From positions 434,001 to 498,000 of the forward strand of contig NZ_MNPW01000003.1 in assembly GCF_001983175.1 (NCBI RefSeq): 64,000 bases of DNA. The letters are read 5' to 3'. The position numbers and the translations under genes were made by a program. Of the stretch, positions 26,303 to 35,387 are shown piece after piece (positions within the stretch are counted from its first letter, which is position 1; each line of letters starts with the position of its first letter). Source of the DNA: Pseudomonas cedrina subsp. cedrina. Its GTDB lineage: Bacteria; Pseudomonadota; Gammaproteobacteria; Pseudomonadales; Pseudomonadaceae. The notes under the pieces are model-generated. The model did not search any database, was not told the DNA's origin, and saw only the letters and a list, made by a program, of their open reading frames with translations.

Positions 26303-27519
26303 CCCCACAATCCCATCTGCTGCGGCGCCGGGCGGTCGCGCAACTGCTCGCGCAGCAACACGCTGGTGCTTTCGGCCTGTTGCGGGTGGTAGTCACTGGT
26401 GATGAAGAATGGCTTGGCCTTGGCCAGTACGCAGCGCATGCGTGCCAGGTCTTCGAAGCGGATCTTGCGTTCACGGCGCAGGTCCACCAGGCGCTGGGTG
26501 GTGCGCAGGCCAATGCCCGGAATGCGTGCGATCAAGGTGGCTTCGGCGCGGTTCAGGTCCAGGGGGAACACCTCGCGGTGTTCCAGGGCCCAGGCCAGCT
26601 TGGGGTCGATATCCAGTGCCAGGTGGCCGGGGCCCTTGAACAGCTCGTTGGCGCTGAAGCCATAGCTGCGCAACAGGAAGTCGGCCTGGTACAGGCGGTG
26701 CTCGCGCATCAAAGGCGGTGCCGCCAGGGGAACGCTCTTCGGGCTGTTGGGGATGGGACTGAACGCCGAGTAATACACGCGACGCAGCTTGAAGTTGCCG
26801 TACAACGCCTCGGCACCATGCAGGATGGTGCTGTCGTCGGTATCGTCGGCGCCGACGATCATCTGCGTGCTCTGCCCGGCCGGCGCGAAACGCGGCGCAC
26901 GGGGTTCGTTGAGCACCGTCTGCTCGCCGGTGTAGATGGTCTGCATGGCCTGCTTGATCGAGACGATCTGTTTTTCCGGCGCCAGGGTCTGCAGGCTCGC
27001 CTCGGTGGGCAGCTCTATGTTCACGCTCAGGCGGTCGGCATAACGCCCGGCTTCGGCGATCAGCGCCGGGTCCGCGTCGGGAATGGTCTTGAGGTGGATA
27101 TAACCGCGAAAGTCATGCTCTTCGCGCAACAGTTTGGCGACCCGCACCAACTGCTCCATGGTGTAGTCGGACGAACGGATGATGCCGGAGCTCAGAAACA
27201 GCCCGCTGACGCAATTGCGCCGGTAGAAATCCAGGGTCAGGGTGACCACCTCCTCCGGGCTGAAACGCGCGCGGGGCACGTCGCTGGAGCGGCGGTTGAC
27301 GCAGTATTGGCAGTCGTACAGGCAGAAGTTGGTGAGCAGCACCTTGAGCAACGACACGCAGCGCCCGTCCGGCGTGTAGCTGTGGCAGATGCCCATGCCA
27401 TCGGTGGAACCCAGCCCCGCCTTGCCCTCGGAGCTGCGCTTGGGCGCGCCGCTGCTGGCGCACGAGGCGTCGTACTTGGCGGCGTCGGCGAGGATGCTGA
27501 GTTTTTCGATCAACTGCAT
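26299..27519 (-). CDS. Putative DNA modification/repair radical SAM protein
   Basis: A 406-aa radical-SAM enzyme. The [4Fe-4S] motif CLYDCQYC (near residue 70) follows GMGICHSYTPDGRC; a C-terminal helix-hairpin-helix (LIARIPGIGLRTTQRLVDLR, near 335-355) suggests DNA binding. This combination, plus the coupled DUF4130-type partner, is the rSAM_link_UDG arrangement (TIGR03916, recalled). The reaction is not known. It starts at the ATG at 27519 and lies between the RND operon and pvdA, transcribed towards its partner. Confidence 0.85.
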   Translation of the reverse strand: MQLIEKLSILADAAKYDASCASSGAPKRSSEGKAGLGSTDGMGICHSYTPDGRCVSLLKVLLTNFCLYDCQYCVNRRSSDVPRARFSPEEVVTLTLDFYRRNCVSGLFLSSGIIRSSDYTMEQLVRVAKLLREEHDFRGYIHLKTIPDADPALIAEAGRYADRLSVNIELPTEASLQTLAPEKQIVSIKQAMQTIYTGEQTVLNEPRAPRFAPAGQSTQMIVGADDTDDSTILHGAEALYGNFKLRRVYYSAFSPIPNSPKSVPLAAPPLMREHRLYQADFLLRSYGFSANELFKGPGHLALDIDPKLAWALEHREVFPLDLNRAEATLIARIPGIGLRTTQRLVDLRRERKIRFEDLARMRCVLAKAKPFFITSDYHPQQAESTSVLLREQLRDRPAPQQMGLWG

Positions 27520-27585
27520 GGAAGGTTACCGATACTGGTTTTTTGTACAGTATCAGCCAACCCTCCTGCTCACAAGCGCAGCTGG

Positions 27586-28923
27586 TCAGCTCGCGGTAGC
27601 CAGCAACAAGTCCTGCACCGAGCGGCCCTGGCCACGCCCACGCTCCAGTGTATACAACGAGGCCGCAATTTCATCCGCCCGGATCGGCAGCACCGACAGC
27701 AAGGTATCGCTCAAGCCGTGGCTGGCCTGGCTGAAACCCTGGATATAGATACCGGCGTTGCAACGCTCATCGGTGACGATGCGGTAGTCCCGCGCCACTT
27801 CAAAGTCGCCCAGGTAGGCTTCCAGCGGCGCCAGCAAGGCGCGGTGCGTCTGGCGCTCGTAGCCGGTCGCCAGGATTACCGCATCATAGTGATTGACGCT
27901 GGTTTCGCCGCTGGCATTGTTGCGCAGCGCCAGTTCGATACCCAGCGGGCCGGCGGTGGCCTTTTCGACCACGGTCATGGTACGGAACGCCTGGCGGGCG
28001 ATGCCGGAGACTTTCTGACGGTAGAAGATGCCGTAGATACGCTCGATCAGATCCAGGTCAACCACCGAATAGTTGGTGTTCTGGTACTCGGCGACCAGGC
28101 GCTCGCGCTCGGCGCCCTCCTGCTGGAACACCAGGTCGGTAAAGGCCGGCGAGAACACTTCGTTGACGAACGGGCTGTCATCGGCGGGCTTGAGCGCCGA
28201 CCCGCGCAGGATCATGTCGACCTGCACCGACGGGAAGCTGTCGTTGAGGTCGATAAACGCCTCGGCCGCGCTCTGGCCTCCACCGATGATGGCGATACGC
28301 ATGGCCTTGCCCTCGACGCACGGCTGCGCGGCCAGGCGCTCCAGGTATTGCGAATGGTGGAACACGCGGTTATCGCCCTTGAGCGCCTTGAACGCCTCGG
28401 GAATGCGTGGCGTGCCGCCGGCGCTGACCACCACCGAACGGGTGGTACGCACATGCTGCTCGCCCAGCGCATCGCGGGAAATCACGCGCAGTGCTTCAAC
28501 CTGCTGCTGATGCAGGATCGGCTCGATGGCCAGCACTTCCTCGCCATAGCGCGCCTGGGCCTGGAACTGCCCCGCCACCCAGCGCAGGTAGTCGTTGTAC
28601 TCCATGCGGCACGGGTAGAAGGTGCCCAGGTTGATGAAGTCCACCAGGCGGTCGTGGGCCTTGAGGTAATTGACGAAGGAATACGGGCTGGTGGGGTTGC
28701 GCAGGGTCACCAGGTCCTTGAGGAACGAAATCTGCAGTTCGCTCTGGGTCACCAGGGTATTGCCGTGCCAGCGGTAGTCGGCCTGTTTGTCGAGAAACAG
28801 CACGTCGAGTTTGCCCTGGGCCTTTTCGCGCTCCTGCAGGGCGATGGCCAGCGCCAGGTTCGAAGGGCCGAAACCGATACCGATCAGGTCGTGAACCGCG
28901 GGCGAAGCAATTGCCTGTGTCAT
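27586..28923 (-). CDS. pvdA: L-ornithine N5-monooxygenase (pyoverdine biosynthesis)
   Basis: A 445-aa FAD- and NADPH-dependent hydroxylase that makes N5-hydroxyornithine, the precursor of the hydroxamate groups of pyoverdine. FAD motif GIGFGPSNLALAIAL at residues 14-28, substrate-binding QISFLKDLVTLRNPTSPYSF, NADPH motif GGGQSAAEAFIDL, and the C-terminal ATGYERQTH. The ATG at 28923 (MTQAIASP) follows AGAGGACACTGG. A perfect PvdS-type promoter lies at 29007-29030, about 84 nt upstream, so transcription is induced by iron starvation. Confidence 0.96.
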   Translation of the reverse strand: MTQAIASPAVHDLIGIGFGPSNLALAIALQEREKAQGKLDVLFLDKQADYRWHGNTLVTQSELQISFLKDLVTLRNPTSPYSFVNYLKAHDRLVDFINLGTFYPCRMEYNDYLRWVAGQFQAQARYGEEVLAIEPILHQQQVEALRVISRDALGEQHVRTTRSVVVSAGGTPRIPEAFKALKGDNRVFHHSQYLERLAAQPCVEGKAMRIAIIGGGQSAAEAFIDLNDSFPSVQVDMILRGSALKPADDSPFVNEVFSPAFTDLVFQQEGAERERLVAEYQNTNYSVVDLDLIERIYGIFYRQKVSGIARQAFRTMTVVEKATAGPLGIELALRNNASGETSVNHYDAVILATGYERQTHRALLAPLEAYLGDFEVARDYRIVTDERCNAGIYIQGFSQASHGLSDTLLSVLPIRADEIAASLYTLERGRGQGRSVQDLLLATAS

Positions 28924-29006
28924 TCCAGTGTCCTCTGGATAAGCCCCTTGGCGGTGGGGCGGGAATACCTTCAAGACCTGCACAACAGGTCATGTGTTGA
29001 TAGGAA

Positions 29007-29030
29007 ACGAGGACAGTGAAATAAAATTTA
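29007..29030 (-). promoter_or_regulatory. PvdS iron-starvation promoter of pvdA
   Basis: On the minus strand TAAAT (29026-29030), 16-nt spacer, CGT (29007-29009): an exact match to the IS-box consensus TAAAT-N16-CGT used by the pyoverdine sigma factor PvdS. Confidence 0.9.
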
Positions 29031-29042
29031 ACTAACAGCGGG

Positions 29043-29525
29043 TCAGCAGGCTTCCCACTCGCGCATCCGCACCCGGCAGTGCTTCATGGCGTTGACGATG
29101 TGTTTCTCCACCAGCGCGCGGGAAATACACAGGCGCTCCGCGATCTGCAGGTGGGTCAGGCCCTCGAGCTTGCGCAGCAGAAAGCTGTCGCGACAGGCCG
29201 GCGACAGCTCGGCCAAGGCACGTTCGAGCAGTTCCAGGCGCTGGCCATGGTCGTGCTGGGTGTGCGGCGAGCTGGTGGCGAAGCGTTCTTCGGCGTCAAG
29301 CACCTCCAGCGGTTCGACCTGCCGCAAGGCGTTGCGGCGGTGACCGTCGATCACCAAATTGAGGGCGGTGCGGTACAAAAAGGCGCGGGGTTGTTCGATG
29401 GGAACCTGGCTGGAACGTTCCAGCACCCGGACATAAGCGTCATGCACCACATCTTCGGCCACCTGACGGTTGCCCAGCTTGGCGTTGAGGAAACACACCA
29501 GCTCGCGATAGTAGTTTTCCAACAT
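29043..29525 (-). CDS. fpvI: FecI-type ECF sigma factor, FpvI-like
   Basis: A 160-aa extracytoplasmic-function sigma factor. Region 2 (ENYYRELVCFLNAKLGNRQV ... DVVHDAYVRVLERS, residues 3-45) and region 4 with the helix-turn-helix GLTHLQIAERLCISRALVEKH (near 125-145) are intact. Lying between pvdA and pvdRT-opmQ, it holds the place of fpvI, which in P. aeruginosa drives the pyoverdine receptor gene under Fur control. Unlike there, no fpvR anti-sigma gene follows. The ATG at 29525 has a weak site (GGGAGTC). A Fur-box-like site at 29722 and a 102-bp REP doublet lie in its leader. Another FecI-type role is possible. Confidence 0.75.
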   Translation of the reverse strand: MLENYYRELVCFLNAKLGNRQVAEDVVHDAYVRVLERSSQVPIEQPRAFLYRTALNLVIDGHRRNALRQVEPLEVLDAEERFATSSPHTQHDHGQRLELLERALAELSPACRDSFLLRKLEGLTHLQIAERLCISRALVEKHIVNAMKHCRVRMREWEAC

Positions 29526-29581
29526 GACTCCCGACCGCCGGGTGGCGGCATTAGGCCCTTGGGTGCGAAAGAAGACAGCGT

Positions 29582-29683
29582 TTGTAGGAGCGAGCTTGCT
29601 CGCGAAGGTCGTTAACGATAACGCGCACATTCAGGAAGAACGCATAGCCCGGGCGCTCTTCGCGAGCAAGCTCGCTCCTACAA
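29582..29683. repeat. 102-bp REP doublet in the fpvI leader
   Basis: Perfect 26-bp terminal inverted repeats of the TGTAGGAGCGAGCTTGCTCG type enclosing about 50 bp. Exactly the same length as the copy at 56594-56695, and the two share the left inner segment (TCGT.AACGATAACGCGC). Lies between the Fur-like site and the sigma factor start. Confidence 0.85.
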
Positions 29684-29721
29684 GAAATCAAGCCACTCAG
29701 TAATGGCAGATTGGCTACGTG

Positions 29722-29744
29722 CAATTTATAGTAATTCTCATCTA
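29722..29744 (-). promoter_or_regulatory. Fur-box-like site upstream of the fpvI-like gene
   Basis: On the minus strand GATGAGAATTACTATAAATT, which fits the Fur pattern (A)ATGAGAATNATTAT with few mismatches. It could repress the sigma factor under iron sufficiency; it is 72 nt from the PvdS promoter of pvdR in the opposite direction. Confidence 0.6.
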
Positions 29745-29815
29745 CTTTTAAGCACACTTGCATCAATGGACGATAATTTTTCTTCAAGGGAGCTGTAACC
29801 GCTTGTGTAACCGCC

Positions 29816-29839
29816 TAAATTTGCGTGCAATTCCCTCGT
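29816..29839 (+). promoter_or_regulatory. PvdS iron-starvation promoter of pvdRT-opmQ
   Basis: TAAAT (29816-29820), 16-nt spacer, CGT (29837-29839): exact IS-box consensus, 56 nt before the pvdR start. Confidence 0.9.
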
Positions 29840-29894
29840 TTACTTGTCAGCTCCCCGCAACCGCGGTCCGAACTTTCCTGGCTGGAACCAAAGC

Positions 29895-31064
29895 ATGAAA
29901 CGCCCTCGACCTGCCCGACGCGCCTTGCTGGCTATCGCGTGCCTGCTCCCCATCATCGCCATCGCGGCCTGGCAGGTGCTGCCGCCGGGGCGTGACGCGC
30001 TCACCACCGTGACCGTCAGCCGCGGCAACATCGAAAACAGCGTGACCGCCCTGGGCACCCTGCAACCACGCCGCTACGTGGACGTCGGCGCCCAGGCATC
30101 CGGGCAAATCCGCAAGATCCACGTCGAGGCCGGCGACCAGGTCCAGGAAGGCCAGCTGCTGGTGGAGATCGACCCGTCCACGCAACAGGCCAAGCTCGAT
30201 GCCAGCCGCTACGCCATCGAAAACCTCAACGCCCAGTTGCAGGAGCAGAGGGCCCAGCACGAGCTGGCGCGCCAGAAGTACCAGCGCCAGCAACGCTTGG
30301 CCGCTGGCAACGCCACCCGTGAAGAAGACGTACAAACCGCCAGCGCGGAACTCAAGGCCACCCAGGCCCGGATCGACATGTACCAGGCCCAGATCCGCCA
30401 GGCCCGGGCCAGCCTGCGCAGCGACGAGGCGGAACTGGGCTACACGCGCATCTACGCGCCCATGGCCGGCACCGTCGTGGCGGTGGACGCACGGGTCGGC
30501 CAGACCCTCAATGCGCAGCAGCAGACCCCGCTGATCCTGCGCATCGCCAAATTGTCGCCGATGACCGTGTGGGCAGAAGTCTCCGAGGCCGATATCGGCC
30601 ACGTCAAACCCGGCATGACCGCGTATTTCACCACCCTCAGCGGCGGCAACCGACGCTGGACCAGCACCGTGCGGCAGATCCTGCCGATCCCGCCCAAGCC
30701 GTTGAACGAAACCCAGGGCAGTGGCAGCCCCAACAGCTCCAATAAAAGCGGCAGTGGCCGCGTGGTGCTGTACACCGTGTTGCTGGACGTGGACAACAGC
30801 GACAACGCACTGATGGCGGAGATGACCACCCAGGTGTTTTTCGTCGCCAGCCAGGTCAAGGACGCCCTCACCGCACCCGTTGCCGCGTTGCAAGGCACTT
30901 CCAGCACCGACCGGCAGGTCGCGCGGGTCGTGTTGAAAAACGGCCGTATCGAAGAACGTCACGTGCAGCTGGGCATCAGCGACCGCCTGCGCGTCCAGGT
31001 GCTCGACGGCCTGGACGAAGGCGATCAACTGCTGATCGGCCCGGCCGACGGCAGCGGGGGTTGA
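29895..31064 (+). CDS. pvdR: Pyoverdine efflux periplasmic adaptor PvdR
   Basis: A 389-aa MacA-type membrane fusion protein. N-terminal membrane anchor (about residues 9-28), lipoyl halves ([20 protein letters not shown] and [20 protein letters not shown]) flanking a helical hairpin (about 95-185), then beta-barrel domains. With PvdT and OpmQ it exports or recycles pyoverdine from the periplasm. The ATG at 29895 (MKRPRPARR) gives the correct anchor; the frame is open upstream. First gene of the operon, under the PvdS promoter at 29816. Confidence 0.93.
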   Translation: MKRPRPARRALLAIACLLPIIAIAAWQVLPPGRDALTTVTVSRGNIENSVTALGTLQPRRYVDVGAQASGQIRKIHVEAGDQVQEGQLLVEIDPSTQQAKLDASRYAIENLNAQLQEQRAQHELARQKYQRQQRLAAGNATREEDVQTASAELKATQARIDMYQAQIRQARASLRSDEAELGYTRIYAPMAGTVVAVDARVGQTLNAQQQTPLILRIAKLSPMTVWAEVSEADIGHVKPGMTAYFTTLSGGNRRWTSTVRQILPIPPKPLNETQGSGSPNSSNKSGSGRVVLYTVLLDVDNSDNALMAEMTTQVFFVASQVKDALTAPVAALQGTSSTDRQVARVVLKNGRIEERHVQLGISDRLRVQVLDGLDEGDQLLIGPADGSGG

Positions 31065-31065
31065 G

Positions 31066-33036
31066 TTGACCACGCCCCTGATCGAACTCAAGAACATCCG
31101 CAAATCCTACGGCGGCGGCGATAGCCCGCAGGTTGACGTATTGCGCGGCATCGACCTGTCGATCCATGCCGGGGAATTCGTCGCCATCGTCGGGGCCTCG
31201 GGCTCGGGCAAGTCGACCTTGATGAATATCCTCGGCTGCCTCGACCGCCCCAGCATGGGTGACTACCTGTTCGCCGGGGAAAACGTCGCCCACCTGGACA
31301 GCGATGAGCTGGCCTGGCTGCGCCGCGAAGCCTTCGGCTTTGTGTTCCAGGGCTACCACCTGATCCCCTCGGGGTCGGCCCAGGAAAACGTCGAAATGCC
31401 GGCGATCTATGCCGGCATCAGCGCCGCCGAGCGCCACGCCCGCGCCAGCGCCCTGCTCACGCGCCTTGGCCTGGCCGAACGCACCGGCAACCGTCCGCAC
31501 CAGCTTTCCGGTGGTCAGCAGCAGCGGGTGTCCATCGCGCGCGCGTTGATGAACGGCGGTCATATCATCCTGGCCGACGAACCCACCGGCGCCCTCGACA
31601 GCCACAGCGGCGCCGAGGTCATGAGCCTGCTGGACGAACTGGCCGGCCAGGGCCACGTGGTGATCCTGATCACCCACGACCGCGAAGTGGCGGCGCGGGC
31701 CAACCGCATCATCGAGATTCGCGACGGCTTGATCATCAGCGACTCGGCCGATGGCAGCGATGCCGCACCGGCACTGGCGAACGGTGCGTTGCAAGCCGTG
31801 GACCTGCGCCAACGCCTGGCCGACGGCGCCGAGCACAACGGTGCGTGGAAAGCCGAGCTGGTGGACGCGGTACAGGCGGCCTGGCGCGTGATGTGGATCA
31901 ATCGCTTTCGCACCGCGCTGACCCTGCTGGGCATCATCATCGGCGTGGCGTCGGTGGTGGTGATGCTGGCAGTGGGCGAAGGCAGCAAGCGCCAGGTCAT
32001 GGCGCAGATGGGCGCGTTCGGTTCCAACATCATCTACCTCAGTGGCTCGTCGCCCAACCCGCGTACGCCGCCGGGTATCGTCACCCTCGAGGACGTCCAC
32101 GCACTGGCGGCGCTGCCCCAGGTGCAGCGCATCATGCCGGTCAACGGCAGCGAGGCCGGGGTACGGTTCGGCAATGTCGACTACATGGCCTACGTGGGCG
32201 GCAATGACACCAACTTCCCGCAGATTTTCAACTGGCCGGTGGTCGAGGGCAATTACTTCACGGCCGAGGACGAGCGCGCCGCGGCCACGGTGGCGGTGAT
32301 CGGGCATCGGGTGCGCGAGAAGCTGTTCAAGGGCGAAGTCGACCCCATTGGCCAATACATCCTGATTGAGAACGTGCCGTTCCAGGTGATCGGCGTGCTG
32401 GCGGAAAAAGGCGCCAGTTCCGGCAACAAGGACAGCGACGACCGCATTGCCATCCCCTACACCGCCGCCAGCGTGCGTCTGTTCGGCAGCTACAACCCCG
32501 AATACGTGGTGATCGCGGCGGCCGATGCGCGCAAGGTCCGCGAGGCCGAGCTGGCCATCGACCAGCTTATGCAAAGGTTGCACAACGGCAAGCGTGATTA
32601 CGAGCTGACCAACAATGCGGCAATGATCCAGGCCGAAGCGCGCACGCAGAACACGCTGTCGCTGATGCTCGGTTCGATTGCGGCGATTTCCCTGTTGGTG
32701 GGCGGTATCGGCGTGATGAATATCATGCTGATGACCGTGCGCGAGCGGACCCGTGAAATCGGCATCCGCATGGCCACCGGGGCGCGCCAGCGCGACATCC
32801 TGCGCCAATTCCTGACGGAAGCGGTGATGCTGTCGGTGGTCGGCGGCCTGTGCGGCATTGCCCTGGCCCTGCTCGTGGGCGGCGTGCTGGTGCTGGCAGA
32901 GGTGGCCGTACAGTTTTCCCTGGTGGCGGTACTGGGCGCATTTGGTTGTGCCCTGGTCACCGGTGTCGTATTCGGCTTCATGCCGGCCCGTAAAGCTGCC
33001 CGGCTCGATCCGGTTAAGGCGTTGACCAGTGAATAA
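31066..33036 (+). CDS. pvdT: Pyoverdine efflux ABC transporter PvdT (MacB family)
   Basis: A 656-aa fused ATPase-permease. ATPase domain at about residues 4-230 with Walker [10 protein letters not shown], signature [15 protein letters not shown] and Walker [13 protein letters not shown]; then one TM helix near 285, a large periplasmic domain, and three C-terminal TM helices (MacB/FtsX fold). The start is TTG at 31066, one base after the pvdR stop and preceded by AGCGGGGG; the N-terminus [15 protein letters not shown] matches MacB proteins, so no later start is needed. It overlaps opmQ by 8 nt. Confidence 0.94.
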   Translation: MTTPLIELKNIRKSYGGGDSPQVDVLRGIDLSIHAGEFVAIVGASGSGKSTLMNILGCLDRPSMGDYLFAGENVAHLDSDELAWLRREAFGFVFQGYHLIPSGSAQENVEMPAIYAGISAAERHARASALLTRLGLAERTGNRPHQLSGGQQQRVSIARALMNGGHIILADEPTGALDSHSGAEVMSLLDELAGQGHVVILITHDREVAARANRIIEIRDGLIISDSADGSDAAPALANGALQAVDLRQRLADGAEHNGAWKAELVDAVQAAWRVMWINRFRTALTLLGIIIGVASVVVMLAVGEGSKRQVMAQMGAFGSNIIYLSGSSPNPRTPPGIVTLEDVHALAALPQVQRIMPVNGSEAGVRFGNVDYMAYVGGNDTNFPQIFNWPVVEGNYFTAEDERAAATVAVIGHRVREKLFKGEVDPIGQYILIENVPFQVIGVLAEKGASSGNKDSDDRIAIPYTAASVRLFGSYNPEYVVIAAADARKVREAELAIDQLMQRLHNGKRDYELTNNAAMIQAEARTQNTLSLMLGSIAAISLLVGGIGVMNIMLMTVRERTREIGIRMATGARQRDILRQFLTEAVMLSVVGGLCGIALALLVGGVLVLAEVAVQFSLVAVLGAFGCALVTGVVFGFMPARKAARLDPVKALTSE

Positions 33037-34432
33037 ACGATCCCTCTGCGTGCCCGGTCTGTGTGTGCTGCTCGGCGCCTGCGCCGGCAACCCGCCCGCT
33101 ATCGACAGCGGCCTCGCACCGCCGGCCGCCTGGCAATATGCCGAGCGCGACGCCGCGCAAGCCACCAACCGGCAATGGTGGACGCAATTCGGCAGCCCGC
33201 AGTTGAACCGTCTGGTCGACCTGGCCCGCCGCGACAGTTTCGACGTGGCCGCCGCCACCGCCCGCGTGCGTCAAGCCCAAGCCAGTGCAGTGATCGCCGG
33301 CGCGCCGTTGTTGCCAGAGGTCAAGTTCAACCTCACCACCAGCCATCAGAAATTGCTGAGCGGCCCGGGGGGACCGGATCTGGATGCCTCACAAAGCGAC
33401 GAAGCCGTCGACAACTTCGGCGCCAATCTCACTGCCAGCTATGAAGTGGATTTCTGGGGTGGTCGCGCCGCTGCGCGCGACAGCGCCCTGCACAGCCTGC
33501 GCGCCAGCGAGTTCGACCAGGCGACCGTGGAACTGACCCTGCTCGGCAGCGTGGCCGACCGCTACGCGCAAACCCTGGCCGCCCAGCAGCGCGAGCAGAT
33601 CGCCGCGCTGAACCTGGCCAACGCGCGCAACGTGCTCGGCCTGGTGCAGACCCGCTATGACGCAGGCTCCGCCACCGCCCTGGAACTGGCCCAGCAAAAA
33701 AGCCTGGTGGCCGGCCAGCAGCGCCAACTGCCGCTGATCAAGCAACTGGCCGAAGAGTCGCGGATCACCCTGGCCGCCCTCCTCGGCCAGCCGGTGCAGG
33801 CTCTGCAACTCGGTGCCGAGCCCTTCGCGGCGCTGACCTGGCCGACCATCGGCACCGGCGTGCCCAGCCAGTTGCTCAGCCGCCGGCCCGATATCGCCAA
33901 GGCCGAGGCGCAACTGGCGGCCGCACAAGCCGACGTTACCGTGGCCCGGGCGGCCATGCTGCCCGCCATCACCCTTGGCGCAACCCTGGGTTCCGACGCC
34001 TACAAGGTCGCGGATGTCCTGCGCAGCCCCTACTACACGCTGACCGCCGGCCTGGTCGGCCCTCTCTTCAACAACGGCCGTTTAAGCGCTGAACGCGACA
34101 AGGCCCGCGCACGCCAGGATGAGCTGCTGCAAACTTATCGCGGCGCGATCATCAACGGCTTTGCCGATGTGGAAAAAGCCCTCAGCAGCATTACCCGCCT
34201 CGACGAGCAACGCCAATGGCAAAGTGAAGAACTGCAACAGGCCCAGAGCGCCTTCCAGATCGCCGAAAGCCGCTACCAGGCGGGCGCCGCAGACCTGCTC
34301 ACCGTGCTGGAAACCCAACGTACCCTGTACGCGGCCCAGGACCAGAATGTGCAATTGCGCCTGTCACGCCTGCAGGCGAGCATCGCGCTGTACAAGGCGC
34401 TGGGTGGCGGTTGGCAGACGCAGATCCGATAA
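33029..34432 (+). CDS. opmQ: Pyoverdine efflux outer-membrane channel OpmQ
   Basis: A 467-aa TolC/NodT-family outer-membrane lipoprotein. Signal peptide with lipobox VLLGACAG (Cys near residue 17), two OEP repeats, internal [14 protein letters not shown] and C-terminal ALGGGWQTQ. The start is GTG at 33029, overlapping the last codons of pvdT. Third gene of the pvdRT-opmQ operon; it completes the pump. Confidence 0.93.
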   Translation: MNKRSLCVPGLCVLLGACAGNPPAIDSGLAPPAAWQYAERDAAQATNRQWWTQFGSPQLNRLVDLARRDSFDVAAATARVRQAQASAVIAGAPLLPEVKFNLTTSHQKLLSGPGGPDLDASQSDEAVDNFGANLTASYEVDFWGGRAAARDSALHSLRASEFDQATVELTLLGSVADRYAQTLAAQQREQIAALNLANARNVLGLVQTRYDAGSATALELAQQKSLVAGQQRQLPLIKQLAEESRITLAALLGQPVQALQLGAEPFAALTWPTIGTGVPSQLLSRRPDIAKAEAQLAAAQADVTVARAAMLPAITLGATLGSDAYKVADVLRSPYYTLTAGLVGPLFNNGRLSAERDKARARQDELLQTYRGAIINGFADVEKALSSITRLDEQRQWQSEELQQAQSAFQIAESRYQAGAADLLTVLETQRTLYAAQDQNVQLRLSRLQASIALYKALGGGWQTQIR

Positions 34433-34536
34433 ACAAAACTCCAGTTTCGTACGTCAGCTGTCTTCTCACCCTACATTAATCGACCAAAGGTCCTTGGTAA
34501 AAAAGCCGCTCTCACCCGGCCGCCCAGGACCTCTCG

Positions 34537-35280
34537 ATGACTGTTGCAAAATACCTGACGTGCGCCTGCCTCTGGGTGACGGCCAGCGCAGCCCAACCGC
34601 TGATCCCACCTACCGCCATCGACTGGCTGCTGGACTGCCCCCTGCCCGGCGCGGAACGCCTGGACCCAGAAGTGCTGCAACGCACCCAATGCGGCATCGT
34701 CACCGTGCCGCGCAACCACGCCGCGCCCCGACTAGGCAGCCTGCGCCTGTACCTGACCCGCGTCGGCGCCCGTGACCCGCTGAACCGCGAAGGTGTGGTA
34801 TTTGCCCAGGCCGGCGACGCCGTTAAAAAGAACCAGGCCGGCACCTTTGTCATTCATCTGACCAGCCTCTGGGGCGCCTACTCCAACCCGGCCTATCGCA
34901 CGCTGGTCAACCGTTACGACGTCATTGAACTGAGCCCTCGCGACCTCAGCAACGAAAACGGCATCGAGCAGGCCGCCCAGGACATGGAGTTCGTCCGTAC
35001 CCAACTCGGCGACGCCCAACTGCTCTACCTGGGTAACGCCGACGCAGCCCGCCTGGGCAACCATTACGCGGCGCTGTTCCCGGAGCGGGTTGTGCGCATG
35101 GTGCTGGTCAACGCGCAACAAGCTGAAACGGCGGCGCCCCATGTGGCGCAACTGCGCCTGAAAGAGCCGGACAAACAGGACGCCAGCGGTTGTATCAACC
35201 GCTGGGCCGGTGACTTCCTGGTGTTCGGCAAGCAACCACCACCGTCCACGCGTTGCCTGGATCCAGGCAACGGGGAGTAG
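34537..35280 (+). CDS. Secreted alpha/beta-hydrolase-fold protein without a nucleophile
   Basis: A 247-aa protein with an N-terminal signal peptide (about residues 1-19, ending ASAAQP). The order of blocks resembles tripeptidyl-aminopeptidase-like hydrolases: DCPLPGAERLDPEVLQRTQCGIVTVP..., then YDVIELSPRDLS, then QLLYLGNADAARLGNHYAALFPERV, where the nucleophile elbow GxSxG should be but no Ser is present. The C-terminal half of the fold with Asp and His is also absent or short. It is probably not an active esterase or peptidase. Lies 104 nt after opmQ; no terminator is evident, so co-transcription is possible. Confidence 0.6.
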   Translation: MTVAKYLTCACLWVTASAAQPLIPPTAIDWLLDCPLPGAERLDPEVLQRTQCGIVTVPRNHAAPRLGSLRLYLTRVGARDPLNREGVVFAQAGDAVKKNQAGTFVIHLTSLWGAYSNPAYRTLVNRYDVIELSPRDLSNENGIEQAAQDMEFVRTQLGDAQLLYLGNADAARLGNHYAALFPERVVRMVLVNAQQAETAAPHVAQLRLKEPDKQDASGCINRWAGDFLVFGKQPPPSTRCLDPGNGE

Positions 35281-35355
35281 CCATCCGTTTGCGACCTTCT
35301 GCCATTGAAAACGACACCCAACGTTGACGCTGCGTCGCGATCGTTATTAAGTGCT

Positions 35356-35380
35356 ATTTATCCGCATTAATACGATAAAT
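35356..35380. promoter_or_regulatory. Inverted repeat upstream of the GntR gene (operator candidate)
   Basis: ATTTATC (35356-35362) and GATAAAT (35374-35380) with an 11-nt spacer that includes ATTAAT, ending 7 nt before the regulator's ATG. Position and symmetry suggest autoregulation. Confidence 0.5.
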
Positions 35381-35387
35381 CGAACCC

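Noticed and set aside
26380-29019. An 879-codon open frame on the plus strand
   Set aside because: It runs antisense through two well-supported genes (radical SAM protein and pvdA); composition is that of a shadow frame.
30976-33258. A 760-codon open frame on the minus strand opposite pvdT
   Set aside because: Shadow of pvdT and opmQ; no recognisable motif.
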